Shown piece by piece: positions 54,146 to 62,574 of a stretch of 64,000 nt of DNA. The translations under genes were made by a program, and so were the position numbers. Under the pieces are notes generated by a model. That model saw only the letters and a list, made by a program, of their open reading frames with translations. It was not told where the DNA came from and ran no database searches. The stretch lies in NCBI GenBank assembly GCA_034521955.1, contig JAXHLT010000003.1:434001-498000 (forward strand), written 5' to 3'. The stretch is from M55B127 sp034521955. Lineage in GTDB: Bacteria > Bacillota > Halanaerobiia > Halanaerobiales > M55B127. Each line of letters starts with the position of its first letter. The first letter of the stretch is position 1.

Positions 54146-56338
54146 TTGTCAAAGCAAAAAAATACTAAACTAACTAAAATAGAAAAAAGAAAAAATGAGA
54201 TACTTGGTATTATGATTACAGCATTTAGTATATTCTTTTTTCTCTCAATATACTTAGGATACCGCAGCTTAATAGGTGATAAGATAGTAAACATTTTTAG
54301 ATTTGTAATCGGACACGGAGTATACATACTACCTTTCATGCTTTTTTTGTGGGGAATATTTTTAATCCGTAATAAGACATTTAAATTTAATTTAAAAATC
54401 TTTGGATTTATATTACTATATTTAACAATTATTACCTTATTACATCTTATTAATCACCCTTCATTATTAAACAACTATATCTTTTTAAGAAGTGGAGGAG
54501 GAGTAGTTGGTGGTTCAATAAGCTGGCTGCTTTTAAAAGGTTTAGGAATGATCGGCTCCTATATTATCCTTTCAGCATTGGCACTGATAGGATTTTTATT
54601 ATGGACCGATATATTACTTCATTCATTTTTTAGTAAACTTAAACAAAGTATTATCGATAAAATACATAATATTAAAAATACTCTAGGAAATATGTATGAT
54701 AATCTGTTTAGTGAGAATAAGAAAAGTAATCAAAAATATACTAACAAAACTTCCAATCAAAATTCAATAAATACAAAATCTAATAAAAGTAAAAAAGATA
54801 AAAAGAAAAAAAGAGTTAAAAAATCTAAGAAACAAAAATCAAAAGAGGATACTTCTAAAGAAAGTCTACAGGAGTTTGAAATAAAAGATAAAAAATCAAA
54901 AGGAAGTAATACAAAGTCTTTAGATGGTTTTAGATTACCAACTTTAGATCTTTTAAACCATTCAGATAAAAATAAGATAAGATTAGAAAATAAAGGTGAA
55001 CTGTTAGAAGAAACACTTGCTAGTTTTGGTGTTAAAGCAGAAGTAAAGGAAGTAAGTCATGGTCCAACAATTACTCGATATGAGATTCAACCTGCTACTG
55101 GTGTTAAAGTAAGTAAGATTGTTAATTTAGCAGACGATATATCTCTAGCTTTAGCTGCACCAGATGTTAGAATTGAAGCTCCGATTCCGGGCAAATCTGC
55201 TGTAGGAATTGAGGTGCCTCATCAAAATAATCTATTAGTTAGGTTGGGAGATATCTTAGCAACTGATAAATTTCAGTCTGCTGAAAGCAAGTTATCACTT
55301 GCGTTAGGTAGGGGTATTGAAGGAGATCCCATAGTAACTGACTTAGCCAAAATGCCTCACTTATTAATAGCAGGTGCTACTGGATCTGGTAAAAGTGTTT
55401 GTATGGGAAGTATTATAACAAGCTTATTATATAAAGCTTCTCCTAAAGAAGTTAAACTGATTTTAATAGATCCAAAGAAAGTTGAATTAATTAATTTTGA
55501 GGGTTTACCTCATCTTTTCTCACCTGTGGTTACTGATCCGCAAAAGGCTTCAAACGTTTTAAAGTTTGTAGTACAAGAGATGGATAAAAGGTATGAACTA
55601 TTTTCTGATAGCAGAACAAACAGTATTGAAACATACAATTCCAAGGTGGAAAAAGAAGAGGATAAATTACCATATATAGTAGTTATAATTGACGAGTTAT
55701 CAGATTTAATGATGGTCGCTGCTAATGAGGTAGAAGATAATATCTGTAGATTGGCTCAGATGTCCAGAGCAGCAGGTATTCACCTTGTTGTAGCTACACA
55801 GAGACCATCTGTCGATGTTATAACCGGTTTAATTAAGGCAAATATACCGAGTAGAATATCATTTGCCGTATCTTCACAGACTGATTCTAGAACTATATTA
55901 GATATGGGGGGTGCAGAAAAGTTACTAGGTAATGGAGATATGCTCTTTTATCCAGTAGATTACAAAAAACCTGTGAGGATTCAAGGAGCACTTATTACTA
56001 ATGATGAAATTATTGATGTTGTAGACTTTTTAAAAGATCAAAAGGAATATGAAGATGATTTTGAAGTAAATTTAGATGAATTAAGTGAAGTAGAAATCAA
56101 TAAACTAGCTGAAGAAAAAGACGACCTATATGAAGATGCAGTTAAATTAGTAGTACAGTATAGAGCTTCCATATCTATGCTGCAGAGAAGGTTACATATT
56201 GGACACTCCAGAGCAGCAAGATTAATAGATATGATGGAAGAAGAAGGAATTGTGGGCCCATATGCAGGGTCAAAACCGAGAAAAGTTTTAATTGATGAAG
56301 AAGATTTAGAGGAATATTTTAATAATAATAATAATTAA
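54146..56338 (+). CDS. DNA translocase FtsK/SpoIIIE
   Basis: This protein of about 730 residues has four N-terminal membrane helices (about 20-160), a Lys/Ser-rich linker (about 175-260) and the FtsK motor with GATGSGKSVCMGS (Walker A) and VVIIDELSDLMM (Walker B). A C-terminal winged-helix gamma domain (about 670-728, ASISMLQRRLHIGHSRAARLIDMME) reads DNA polarity signals. It pumps chromosomal DNA at division or sporulation septa. TTG 54146 is preferred, with TTGAGGTGA just before it. Neighbours rnj, dapA, lysC and asd make it the spoIIIE ortholog by position. Confidence 0.94.
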   Translation: MSKQKNTKLTKIEKRKNEILGIMITAFSIFFFLSIYLGYRSLIGDKIVNIFRFVIGHGVYILPFMLFLWGIFLIRNKTFKFNLKIFGFILLYLTIITLLHLINHPSLLNNYIFLRSGGGVVGGSISWLLLKGLGMIGSYIILSALALIGFLLWTDILLHSFFSKLKQSIIDKIHNIKNTLGNMYDNLFSENKKSNQKYTNKTSNQNSINTKSNKSKKDKKKKRVKKSKKQKSKEDTSKESLQEFEIKDKKSKGSNTKSLDGFRLPTLDLLNHSDKNKIRLENKGELLEETLASFGVKAEVKEVSHGPTITRYEIQPATGVKVSKIVNLADDISLALAAPDVRIEAPIPGKSAVGIEVPHQNNLLVRLGDILATDKFQSAESKLSLALGRGIEGDPIVTDLAKMPHLLIAGATGSGKSVCMGSIITSLLYKASPKEVKLILIDPKKVELINFEGLPHLFSPVVTDPQKASNVLKFVVQEMDKRYELFSDSRTNSIETYNSKVEKEEDKLPYIVVIIDELSDLMMVAANEVEDNICRLAQMSRAAGIHLVVATQRPSVDVITGLIKANIPSRISFAVSSQTDSRTILDMGGAEKLLGNGDMLFYPVDYKKPVRIQGALITNDEIIDVVDFLKDQKEYEDDFEVNLDELSEVEINKLAEEKDDLYEDAVKLVVQYRASISMLQRRLHIGHSRAARLIDMMEEEGIVGPYAGSKPRKVLIDEEDLEEYFNNNNN

Positions 56339-56365
56339 TATTTTGATAAGGAGGATCGACAACTA

Positions 56366-57916
56366 ATGGCAGCTAGTAATAACCTGGCAGTTGAAATGAA
56401 GGGAATTACAAAAAAATTCCCGGGCGTTATCGCAAATGATAATGTAGATTTTGAGCTTGAAAAAGGTGAAATACACGCCTTATTGGGTGAAAATGGTGCA
56501 GGTAAAACAACTTTAATGAACTGTTTATATGGATTTCTTAAAGCCGATGAAGGTGATATATTAATAGATGGAAAAAAGGTTGATATTACTAATCCAAATA
56601 TAGCAATCAAACATGGAATCGGTATGGTTCATCAGCACTTTATGTTAGTTCCTCCCTTTACAGTAACAGAAAATATTGTACTGGGAATGGAACCTACTAA
56701 AAATAGTATGATTGATTATAAAACAGCGAATAAAAAAGTTGAAGAAATTTCTAAGCAATACGGATTAAATGTTGACCCTAAAGCAAAAGTTCAAGATATT
56801 TCTGTTGGAATGCAGCAGAGAGTTGAAATCTTAAAAACACTTTATAGAGGTGCAGATATATTAATTTTAGATGAACCTACAGCTGTTTTAACTCCACAGG
56901 AAGTTGAAGAACTAGTTAGTATTATGGAAAGTTTAACAAATGAAGGTAAATCAATTATCTTTATTACTCATAAATTAAAAGAGGTAAAAGCTATTGCTGA
57001 CCGTGTTACCGTTATTAGAAGTGGTAAAGTTATCAATACAATTGATACTGATTCTGCCACTACTAATGAACTTGCTAATATGATGGTTGGTAGAGAAGTT
57101 ATTCTTGAAGTTGAAAAACAAGAAGCTAATCCCGGGGATATAGTGTTAGAGGTAGAAGACTTATATGCTAAAAATAACAGAGATCTAATGGCATTAAATG
57201 GAGCAACATTTTCTGTTAAAGAAGGTGAAATACTTGGTATTGCTGGGGTTGATGGTAACGGTCAAACTGAATTATCAGAAGTACTTACAGGACTTAGAAA
57301 AAAAGAAAAGGGTACAATAAGATTTAAAGGCCGTGAAATAAAATCACCTCAAACAAAAAGACTGTTTGAAGAAGGTATTTCACATATTCCTGAAGATAGA
57401 CAAAGACGTGGTCTTGTTATGGACTTTAAGCTCTATGAAAACTTAATATTGGGTAGACACCATAAAAAGCCTTATGTTAAAGGTTGGAGTCTAGATAATA
57501 AAAAGATAAAAGAAGAAGCAAGACGCTTAATCAAAGAGTTTGATGTAAGAACACCTTCAGAAAACGTTGAAGCAAAATCACTTTCAGGTGGTAACCAACA
57601 GAAATTAATCATTGCTCGTGAGTTCGATAGAAATCCTGATCTTTTAGTTGCTGCACAACCCACAAGAGGTATTGATGTTGGTGCAATAGAATATATTCAT
57701 AATAAATTAATTGAACAAAGAGATGCTGGAAAAGCTATTTTACTTATTTCACTTGAGTTAGATGAAATACTAGCCTTAAGTGATAGGATAGCTGTAATTT
57801 ATGAAGGTAAAATTGTTGACATTTTAGATAGAGAAGATGCAACTGAAGAAAAACTCGGTCTTATGATGGCCGGTGCTGAAAGTGAAGAAGTGGAAGGAGG
57901 AAATGAAGTTGGTTGA
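56366..57916 (+). CDS. ABC transporter ATPase with two nucleotide-binding domains (nucleoside/BmpA type)
   Basis: This 516-residue protein carries two ABC cassettes. The first has GENGAGKTTLMN, the characteristic variant signature SVGMQQRVEILKTLYR and LILDEPTAVLTP; the second has GVDGNGQTELSE and LSGGNQQKLIIAREF. The sequence is typical of NupO/YufO-like nucleoside importers rather than sugar (RbsA) ones, mainly because of the VGMQQR signature. It is the first of three genes; the substrate-binding lipoprotein (BmpA/NupN) that usually leads the operon is missing here. Confidence 0.9.
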   Translation: MAASNNLAVEMKGITKKFPGVIANDNVDFELEKGEIHALLGENGAGKTTLMNCLYGFLKADEGDILIDGKKVDITNPNIAIKHGIGMVHQHFMLVPPFTVTENIVLGMEPTKNSMIDYKTANKKVEEISKQYGLNVDPKAKVQDISVGMQQRVEILKTLYRGADILILDEPTAVLTPQEVEELVSIMESLTNEGKSIIFITHKLKEVKAIADRVTVIRSGKVINTIDTDSATTNELANMMVGREVILEVEKQEANPGDIVLEVEDLYAKNNRDLMALNGATFSVKEGEILGIAGVDGNGQTELSEVLTGLRKKEKGTIRFKGREIKSPQTKRLFEEGISHIPEDRQRRGLVMDFKLYENLILGRHHKKPYVKGWSLDNKKIKEEARRLIKEFDVRTPSENVEAKSLSGGNQQKLIIAREFDRNPDLLVAAQPTRGIDVGAIEYIHNKLIEQRDAGKAILLISLELDEILALSDRIAVIYEGKIVDILDREDATEEKLGLMMAGAESEEVEGGNEVG

Positions 57917-59003
57917 TAAAAACATAACAGAAGAGAGAGCAAAGTACTTTCAGGCTCAAAACCTTATGGACTATTTAGTTCCTGTTATTTCAGTAATAGC
58001 TGGATTAATAGTTGGAGCAATATTTATGATGATAATTGGATCAGATCCAATCGAAGCATATAAAGTATTATGGTCAGCTTCATTTGGTTCAATACGTGGT
58101 TTTAGTGAAATGATTGTAAACACTATACCATTAATTTTCACTGGTATGGCTGTTGCTTTTGCTTTTAGAGTTGGACTATTTAATATTGGTGGAGATGGAC
58201 AGTTTTTAGTTGCTTATATGGCATCTGCCTATATTGGATATATTTTTCAACTTCCAATGATTATTCATTTACCGTTAGCAGTACTCGCCGGTATTTTAGC
58301 TGGAGGTGTCTGGGGTGGATTTGCAGGACTTCTAAAGGCTAAGTTAGGTATACATGAGGTTATTACAACGATTATGATGAACTATATAGCACTTTATTTG
58401 GTAGGTTATTTAGCTGCTGGTCCATTAAAAGCTGATGGTCCATTACCAGCTACTCCCAAAATATTTGAATCAGCTAAATTACCAAGATTTTTACCTACAA
58501 TGAGAATTCATTATGGTATATTTATTGCCATAGCTGTTGCATTTTTAATTTATTATATTCTCTGGAAGACAAGTTTTGGATATGAGATAAGAGCAACAGG
58601 TCAAAATCCTGATGCAGCTGAATTTGGAGGAATAAGTGTAGCTAAAAACATGTTATTAGCCATGTTTATTAGTGGTGCTTTAGCTGGTTTAGCAGGTACT
58701 TCACAAGCTTTAGGTTTAGAATATAGAGCTTATCAACCTTTTGGATTTATCGGATTGGGGTTTACAGGAATTGCTGTTGCCCTTGTAGGTAAAAACCATC
58801 CCTTTGGTGTTGTATTAGGAGCATTACTTTTTGGAATATTATCTAGAGGGGCTATGATGATGCAGAGCATGGTTGGAGTTCCAAAAGAGGTTGTAGAGAT
58901 AATTCAGGCAATTATAATTATGTTTGTAGCTTCTGAATATATTTTTAAGTATATATCTAGAAAGATGCAAGAAAGAAAAGGGGGTTTAGTAGATGCTAGG
59001 TAG
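57909..59003 (+). CDS. ABC transporter permease (nucleoside type, NupP-like)
   Basis: This permease of about 364 residues has eight or more helices and the branched-chain/nucleoside permease pattern: FRVGLFNIGGDGQFLVAY, LGIHEVITTIMMNYIALYL and GFTGIAVALVGKNHPFGV. TTG 57909 is preferred, since AAGGAGG (57894-57900) is eight bases upstream; the ATG at 57903 is too close to it. It overlaps the ATPase gene by eight bases and the second permease by eleven. Confidence 0.88.
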   Translation: MVDKNITEERAKYFQAQNLMDYLVPVISVIAGLIVGAIFMMIIGSDPIEAYKVLWSASFGSIRGFSEMIVNTIPLIFTGMAVAFAFRVGLFNIGGDGQFLVAYMASAYIGYIFQLPMIIHLPLAVLAGILAGGVWGGFAGLLKAKLGIHEVITTIMMNYIALYLVGYLAAGPLKADGPLPATPKIFESAKLPRFLPTMRIHYGIFIAIAVAFLIYYILWKTSFGYEIRATGQNPDAAEFGGISVAKNMLLAMFISGALAGLAGTSQALGLEYRAYQPFGFIGLGFTGIAVALVGKNHPFGVVLGALLFGILSRGAMMMQSMVGVPKEVVEIIQAIIIMFVASEYIFKYISRKMQERKGGLVDAR

Positions 59004-59922
59004 TTTAGATGCTTTGTTAAGTACTACATTAAGAATGGCAACTCCCTTGATTTTAGCTGCTTTGGGAGGTATGTTTTCTGAACGTTCCGGTGTAATCAAT
59101 ATTGCCCTAGAAGGTATTATGTTGATTGGTGCATTTACTGCAATGGTTGGTTCATACTTTTTCGGTAATCCCTGGATAGGTGTACTAGGAGCAGTTATTG
59201 TAGGTGTTCTTATATCACTTGCTCACGCATTAGTTTCAATTTCATTTAGAGCTAATCAGGTTGTAAGTGGTACTGCAATTAATATATTTGCTGCTGGTAT
59301 TACTGGATTTCTATTAAGGTTAGTCTTTGGGGATGCTGGTCAATCACCTAGTGTACAAGATGTTGGAACTTGGTCAATACCTATTGTAAAAGACATACCT
59401 TTTGTAGGTAGAGTTATTGGAGAACAAATACCATTTGTATATATTGCATTAATCCTTGTTGCAGTAACGTATTGGATATTATTTAAAACTCCATTTGGTC
59501 TAAGAATTAGATCAGTTGGTGAACATCCAGCTGCTGCAGATAGTGTTGGTATTAATGTTAAAAGAATGAGATATATCGCAGTAATGATGAGTGGTTTTTT
59601 TGCCGGTTTAGCAGGTGCAAGTCTATCAGTTGGACTATTAGACCTATTTGTTAAAAATATGTCTTCTGGTCGGGGTTTTATTGCTCTTGCAGCATTGATC
59701 TTCGGTAAGTATACACCACAAGGTGCATTATTAGCTGCATTACTATTTGGTTTTGCAGATGCACTACAGATGTTAGCACAAACCATAGGATTAACATTTG
59801 TTCCAAGACAGTTTCTATTAATGGCTCCATATATTCTAACAATATTAGCATTAGCTGGTGTAATTGGTCGTACTGTACCTCCTGCTGCTGATGGTGAGCC
59901 TTATATCAAAGAAGAAGTATAA
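58993..59922 (+). CDS. ABC transporter permease (nucleoside type, NupQ-like)
   Basis: This 309-residue membrane protein of the same superfamily has GGMFSERSGVINIALEGIMLIGAF, FRANQVVSGTAINIFAAGITGF and the late block GRGFIALAALIFGKYTPQGALLAALLFGF. It should pair with the preceding permease to form the membrane channel. The gene overlaps its predecessor by eleven bases and is followed by a terminator. Confidence 0.9.
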   Translation: MLGSLDALLSTTLRMATPLILAALGGMFSERSGVINIALEGIMLIGAFTAMVGSYFFGNPWIGVLGAVIVGVLISLAHALVSISFRANQVVSGTAINIFAAGITGFLLRLVFGDAGQSPSVQDVGTWSIPIVKDIPFVGRVIGEQIPFVYIALILVAVTYWILFKTPFGLRIRSVGEHPAAADSVGINVKRMRYIAVMMSGFFAGLAGASLSVGLLDLFVKNMSSGRGFIALAALIFGKYTPQGALLAALLFGFADALQMLAQTIGLTFVPRQFLLMAPYILTILALAGVIGRTVPPAADGEPYIKEEV

Positions 59923-59932
59923 ATTGGATTAC

Positions 59933-59953
59933 AAGGGGCTTTAAAGGCCCCTT
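59933..59953 (+). terminator. terminator after the ABC operon
   Basis: AAGGGGC (59933-59939) pairs perfectly with GCCCCTT (59947-59953) around a 7-base loop. The T-run is short, so termination may be partial before rodZ. Confidence 0.6.
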
Positions 59954-59988
59954 ATCCTCATTTAAATAGAAGGGAGGCATATCCGTTA

Positions 59989-60906
59989 ATGAGTGTAGGA
60001 ACTAGATTAAAGAAAGCAAGAAAGTCACTTGGTTTAACTATTGAAGATATTCAAGATAAATCAAAAATTAAAAAGAGCTATCTTAAAGCAATGGAAAATG
60101 ATAATTTTGAAAAACTACCAGGAAATGTATACACAAAAGTATATATACGCGGGTATGCTAAAATTGTTGGTCTTGATCCCCAAGAAATTTTAGCAGAATA
60201 TACAAATAAAAATGGTAAAAATAGTGATGAAGAAGTTAAGGGAAAAGATAAAAAAGTAAAGAAGAAAAATAAAAAGAAGAATAAAAAGAAAAAAGAAAAT
60301 TTAACAAAATCAGATAAATTATTAAGATCTATTATTGGTATTATTTTGATTTTGATTTTAGTTCTATTAAGTTATAATATGTTTTTTAGATCCGATCAAA
60401 ACCAAAATAATACTGCTATAAGTAATCAAAATAGTGAAGTGGTTGAACAGGAAAGTTCTAGTAATAGTAACGTTGATAGCAATAGCAATAATGAAGAAGA
60501 AAATAATCAAACTGAAGTTGAAGAAACTGAAAATAAAAATGTAGTTGTAAAAGATAGTAAAAATGAAAATATTTCAGAAGAAGTTACAACAAAAACTGAA
60601 AGTGAAGTAGAAAACAACAATCAACAAGAAAACAATAGTGAAGGACAACAGCCAATTATAAAAGACAATACAAAAGAATTTAAAATAATAGCTACTGATA
60701 AAAGTTGGTTACAAGTAACAATAGATGATGATCTAAAGTTTCAGGGTTTTATTGATGAAGATGAAACCATGACACATAATGGAGAAGAGACAGTGACATT
60801 AAAAATAGGTAATGGGGTTGCTGTACAAGTAGAAATTAATGGAGAAGTATTAGGACCCTTTGGAAAAAGGGGAGAAGTAATTATAAAACAGTTTGATTTA
60901 AATTAA
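59989..60906 (+). CDS. rodZ: RodZ-like helix-turn-helix membrane protein
   Basis: This 305-residue protein has an N-terminal HTH_25 domain (about 4-65, with LKKARKSLGLTIEDIQDKSKI), a Lys-rich stretch (about 80-100), one membrane helix (about 104-127), a long Asn/Glu/Ser-rich linker and a C-terminal DUF4115 domain (about 225-303, with IIATDKSWLQVTID). RodZ links MreB to the elongation machinery and shapes rod cells. Its place not far after spoIIIE matches ymfM of Bacillus. The linker is low-complexity, as usual. Confidence 0.88.
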   Translation: MSVGTRLKKARKSLGLTIEDIQDKSKIKKSYLKAMENDNFEKLPGNVYTKVYIRGYAKIVGLDPQEILAEYTNKNGKNSDEEVKGKDKKVKKKNKKKNKKKKENLTKSDKLLRSIIGIILILILVLLSYNMFFRSDQNQNNTAISNQNSEVVEQESSSNSNVDSNSNNEEENNQTEVEETENKNVVVKDSKNENISEEVTTKTESEVENNNQQENNSEGQQPIIKDNTKEFKIIATDKSWLQVTIDDDLKFQGFIDEDETMTHNGEETVTLKIGNGVAVQVEINGEVLGPFGKRGEVIIKQFDLN

Positions 60907-60933
60907 AAATATAAACTAAATAACTTGTAAATC

Positions 60934-60966
60934 AACCTTCTAACTTTTAGTTAGGAGGTTTTTTTA
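60934..60966 (+). terminator. terminator after rodZ
   Basis: An 11-bp stem (60934-60944 with 60950-60960, one G-T pair) closes a 5-base loop and is followed by seven T's counted from the end of the stem. It is a strong factor-independent terminator. Confidence 0.93.
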
Positions 60967-60975
60967 TATATATAA

Positions 60976-61004
60976 TAAAAAAAACCATCTATTTAAAGAT
61001 GGTT
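60976..61004 (-). terminator. terminator of the tRNA operon
   Basis: AACCATCT (60983-60990) and AGATGGTT (60997-61004) form a perfect stem. The A-run at 60977-60984 becomes a T-run on the minus strand, after the last tRNA gene. Confidence 0.88.
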
Positions 61005-61014
61005 GTGTTTAAAA

Positions 61015-61099
61015 TGGTGGAGGGGAGAGGATTTGAACCTCTGTAGGCATCGCCGGCAGATTTACAGTCTGCTCCCTTTAGCCACTCGGGCACCCCTCC
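61015..61099 (-). tRNA. tRNA-Tyr (anticodon GTA)
   Basis: The minus strand gives an 85-base tRNA including an encoded CCA (61015-61017). The acceptor stem GGAGGGG pairs with CCCCTCC. The anticodon loop CTGTAAA has GTA at 61063-61065, and the long variable arm is typical of bacterial tRNA-Tyr. It is the third gene of the Pro-Glu-Tyr unit. Confidence 0.96.
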
Positions 61100-61104
61100 A
61101 TTAT

Positions 61105-61180
61105 TGGCACCCTCAAGGGGATTCGAACCCCTGCCGCCAGGATGAAAACCTGGTATCCTAGACCCCTAGACGATGAGGGC
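61105..61180 (-). tRNA. tRNA-Glu (anticodon TTC)
   Basis: The minus strand gives a 76-base tRNA with encoded CCA (61105-61107). The acceptor stem GCCCTCA pairs with TGAGGGT, the T-loop motif GGTTCGAATCC is present, and the anticodon TTC is at 61144-61146. It lies five bases from tRNA-Tyr. Confidence 0.97.
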
Positions 61181-61202
61181 ATATTATATTTTTACAAAAA
61201 AA

Positions 61203-61279
61203 TGGTCGGGCTGCTCGGATTTGAACCGAGGACCCCTTGCTCCCAAAGCAAGTGCGCTACCAAACTGCGCTACAGCCCG
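61203..61279 (-). tRNA. tRNA-Pro (anticodon TGG)
   Basis: The minus strand gives a 77-base tRNA with encoded CCA (61203-61205). The acceptor stem CGGGCTG pairs with CAGCCCG, the anticodon loop is TTTGGGA with TGG at 61243-61245, and the T-loop is GGTTCAAATCC. It is the first gene of the unit after the promoter. Confidence 0.97.
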
Positions 61280-61292
61280 TGACACGATTAAT

Positions 61293-61321
61293 AGTATATA
61301 TTAACTGGAGTTATAGGTCAA
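61293..61321 (-). promoter_or_regulatory. promoter of the tRNA operon
   Basis: Read on the minus strand, TTGACC (61316-61321) and TATACT (61293-61298) are separated by exactly 17 bases, close to the sigma-A consensus. The -10 ends 13 bases before tRNA-Pro begins. Confidence 0.85.
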
Positions 61322-61467
61322 TGATGATTAGAAGCATTGTAAGACCATGAGATTAAATTAAATCGTTCATACTCCTAAATAATTATTATAACTGCATAAT
61401 TATATTTTATAAAATGTTTCTCATTTTTGTATTTTTGAAAGATTGTGAAAGTTTTTTTATATTTTTT

Positions 61468-61494
61468 GAAGGAAAATAATTATTTTTGGACAAT
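61468..61494 (+). promoter_or_regulatory. candidate sigma-H-type promoter of spoVS
   Basis: GAAGGAAAA (61468-61476) fits the sigma-H -35 pattern RnAGGAwww, and GGACAAT (61488-61494) partly fits RnnGAAT at slightly short spacing. A separate TATAAT lies at 61502-61507 without a clear -35. spoVS is sigma-H-driven in Bacillus, so the match is suggestive only. Confidence 0.4.
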
Positions 61495-61536
61495 AATGTA
61501 ATATAATACCAATAACATATTGAAAGGAGAGACATT

Positions 61537-61797
61537 ATGGAAGTATTAAAAGTAGCAGCAAATTCAAGTCCAAATTCTGTAGCAGGTGCTTTAGCTGGAG
61601 TTATTAGAGAAGAAGGTATGGCTGAATTACAGGCGATAGGTGCAGGTGCCTTAAACCAGGGAATTAAAGCAGTAGCTATAGCAAGAGGATTTGTAGCACC
61701 AAGTGGAATCGATCTTTATTGTGTTCCTGCATTTATTGATATTGAGATAGATGGTGAGGAAAGAACAGCTATAAAACTTATTGTGAAACACAGGTAA
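61537..61797 (+). CDS. spoVS: stage V sporulation protein S
   Basis: This 86-residue protein is nearly a textbook SpoVS: EVLKVAANSSPNSVAGALAGV at the start, ELQAIGAGALNQGIKAVAIARGFV in the middle and IDIEIDGEERTAIKLIV at the end. It is an Alba-like fold that probably binds nucleic acid and acts in sporulation. It has a strong AAAGGAG ribosome site and stands alone between the tRNA unit and its terminator. SpoVS also occurs in some non-spore-formers, so it supports sporulation but does not prove it. Confidence 0.96.
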   Translation: MEVLKVAANSSPNSVAGALAGVIREEGMAELQAIGAGALNQGIKAVAIARGFVAPSGIDLYCVPAFIDIEIDGEERTAIKLIVKHR

Positions 61798-61829
61798 TAA
61801 TATTTAATTTTATAAAATATTAAAAAACG

Positions 61830-61866
61830 CCTGTTGCAATTGCAAGGTTGCAACAGGTATTTTAAT
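61830..61866 (+). terminator. terminator after spoVS
   Basis: A perfect 10-bp stem, CCTGTTGCAA (61830-61839) with TTGCAACAGG (61848-61857), closes an 8-base loop and is followed by a T-rich stretch; A's precede it. Confidence 0.88.
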
Positions 61867-62007
61867 TTACTGAAAAATATTAGTAAAAAAACAACTATTT
61901 TATGCAGGATTTATTAATTATTCCTTTAATAAGTATAATAAGAACATAATAATATATAATATTTTTTTGTAGACTTAGTTCAACTTTTGAACAAAAGGGA
62001 GGTTAAA

Positions 62008-62541
62008 TTGGATAGTTCTGAAATAGACATACTTGAAATATTAGATAACCATGATGAAATAAGTCAAAGAGAAATTGCAAAGCTTTCTGGATTTTCACTT
62101 GGAAAAGTTAATATATTGTTAAAGAAATTTGCAAATAAAGGTTTTGTAAAGATTGAGAAGTTAAATTCAAAAAACCTTAGATATATATTAACTCCAAAAG
62201 GATTTTCTCATCTGACAAAAAAGACTTTAGGTTATATTAAAAGATCTTATAAAGCTGTAAATCTTTTAATTACAAAAATAAAAAAACTTTCTTTAAAGAA
62301 AAAATATGAAGGTAAAGATTTTTTTATTTATGGTGACCGTGATGAGATCTATAATATAATAACTAATACTTTAAATGAATTAGATGTTGACTTTATGAGT
62401 ATACATAGTGTTGATAAGACAAATTTTGCAAAAGATAAAGAATTTATTGTTCTATATTGGAATCCAGATTACATAGAAGAAATTAAGCAAGCTAAGGAAT
62501 ATAATGAAAATGTTGAATTTCAAAATGTTTTAACACTGTAA
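62008..62541 (+). CDS. winged-helix (MarR-like) regulator of the EPS-associated type
   Basis: This protein of about 177 residues starts with a winged-helix domain (about 1-75: SEIDILEILDNHDEISQREIAKLSGFSLGKVNILLKKFANKGFVKIEK). A C-terminal region of about 85 residues (KDFFIYGDRDEIYNIITNTLNEL) of unknown role follows. TTG 62008 is preferred because GGGAGG (61997-62002) lies just before it; the upstream TTG at 61987 has no site. Regulators of this type often head exopolysaccharide loci, and a Wzz-like gene follows. Confidence 0.75.
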   Translation: MDSSEIDILEILDNHDEISQREIAKLSGFSLGKVNILLKKFANKGFVKIEKLNSKNLRYILTPKGFSHLTKKTLGYIKRSYKAVNLLITKIKKLSLKKKYEGKDFFIYGDRDEIYNIITNTLNELDVDFMSIHSVDKTNFAKDKEFIVLYWNPDYIEEIKQAKEYNENVEFQNVLTL

Positions 62542-62574
62542 GTACATATAATAAAATTATTAGAGGTGAAATTA

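Noticed and set aside
59340..59786. 149-codon open frame on the minus strand inside the second ABC permease
   Set aside because: It lies wholly inside a well-supported gene, has no ribosome site and looks like a shadow of Gly/Ala-rich membrane codons.
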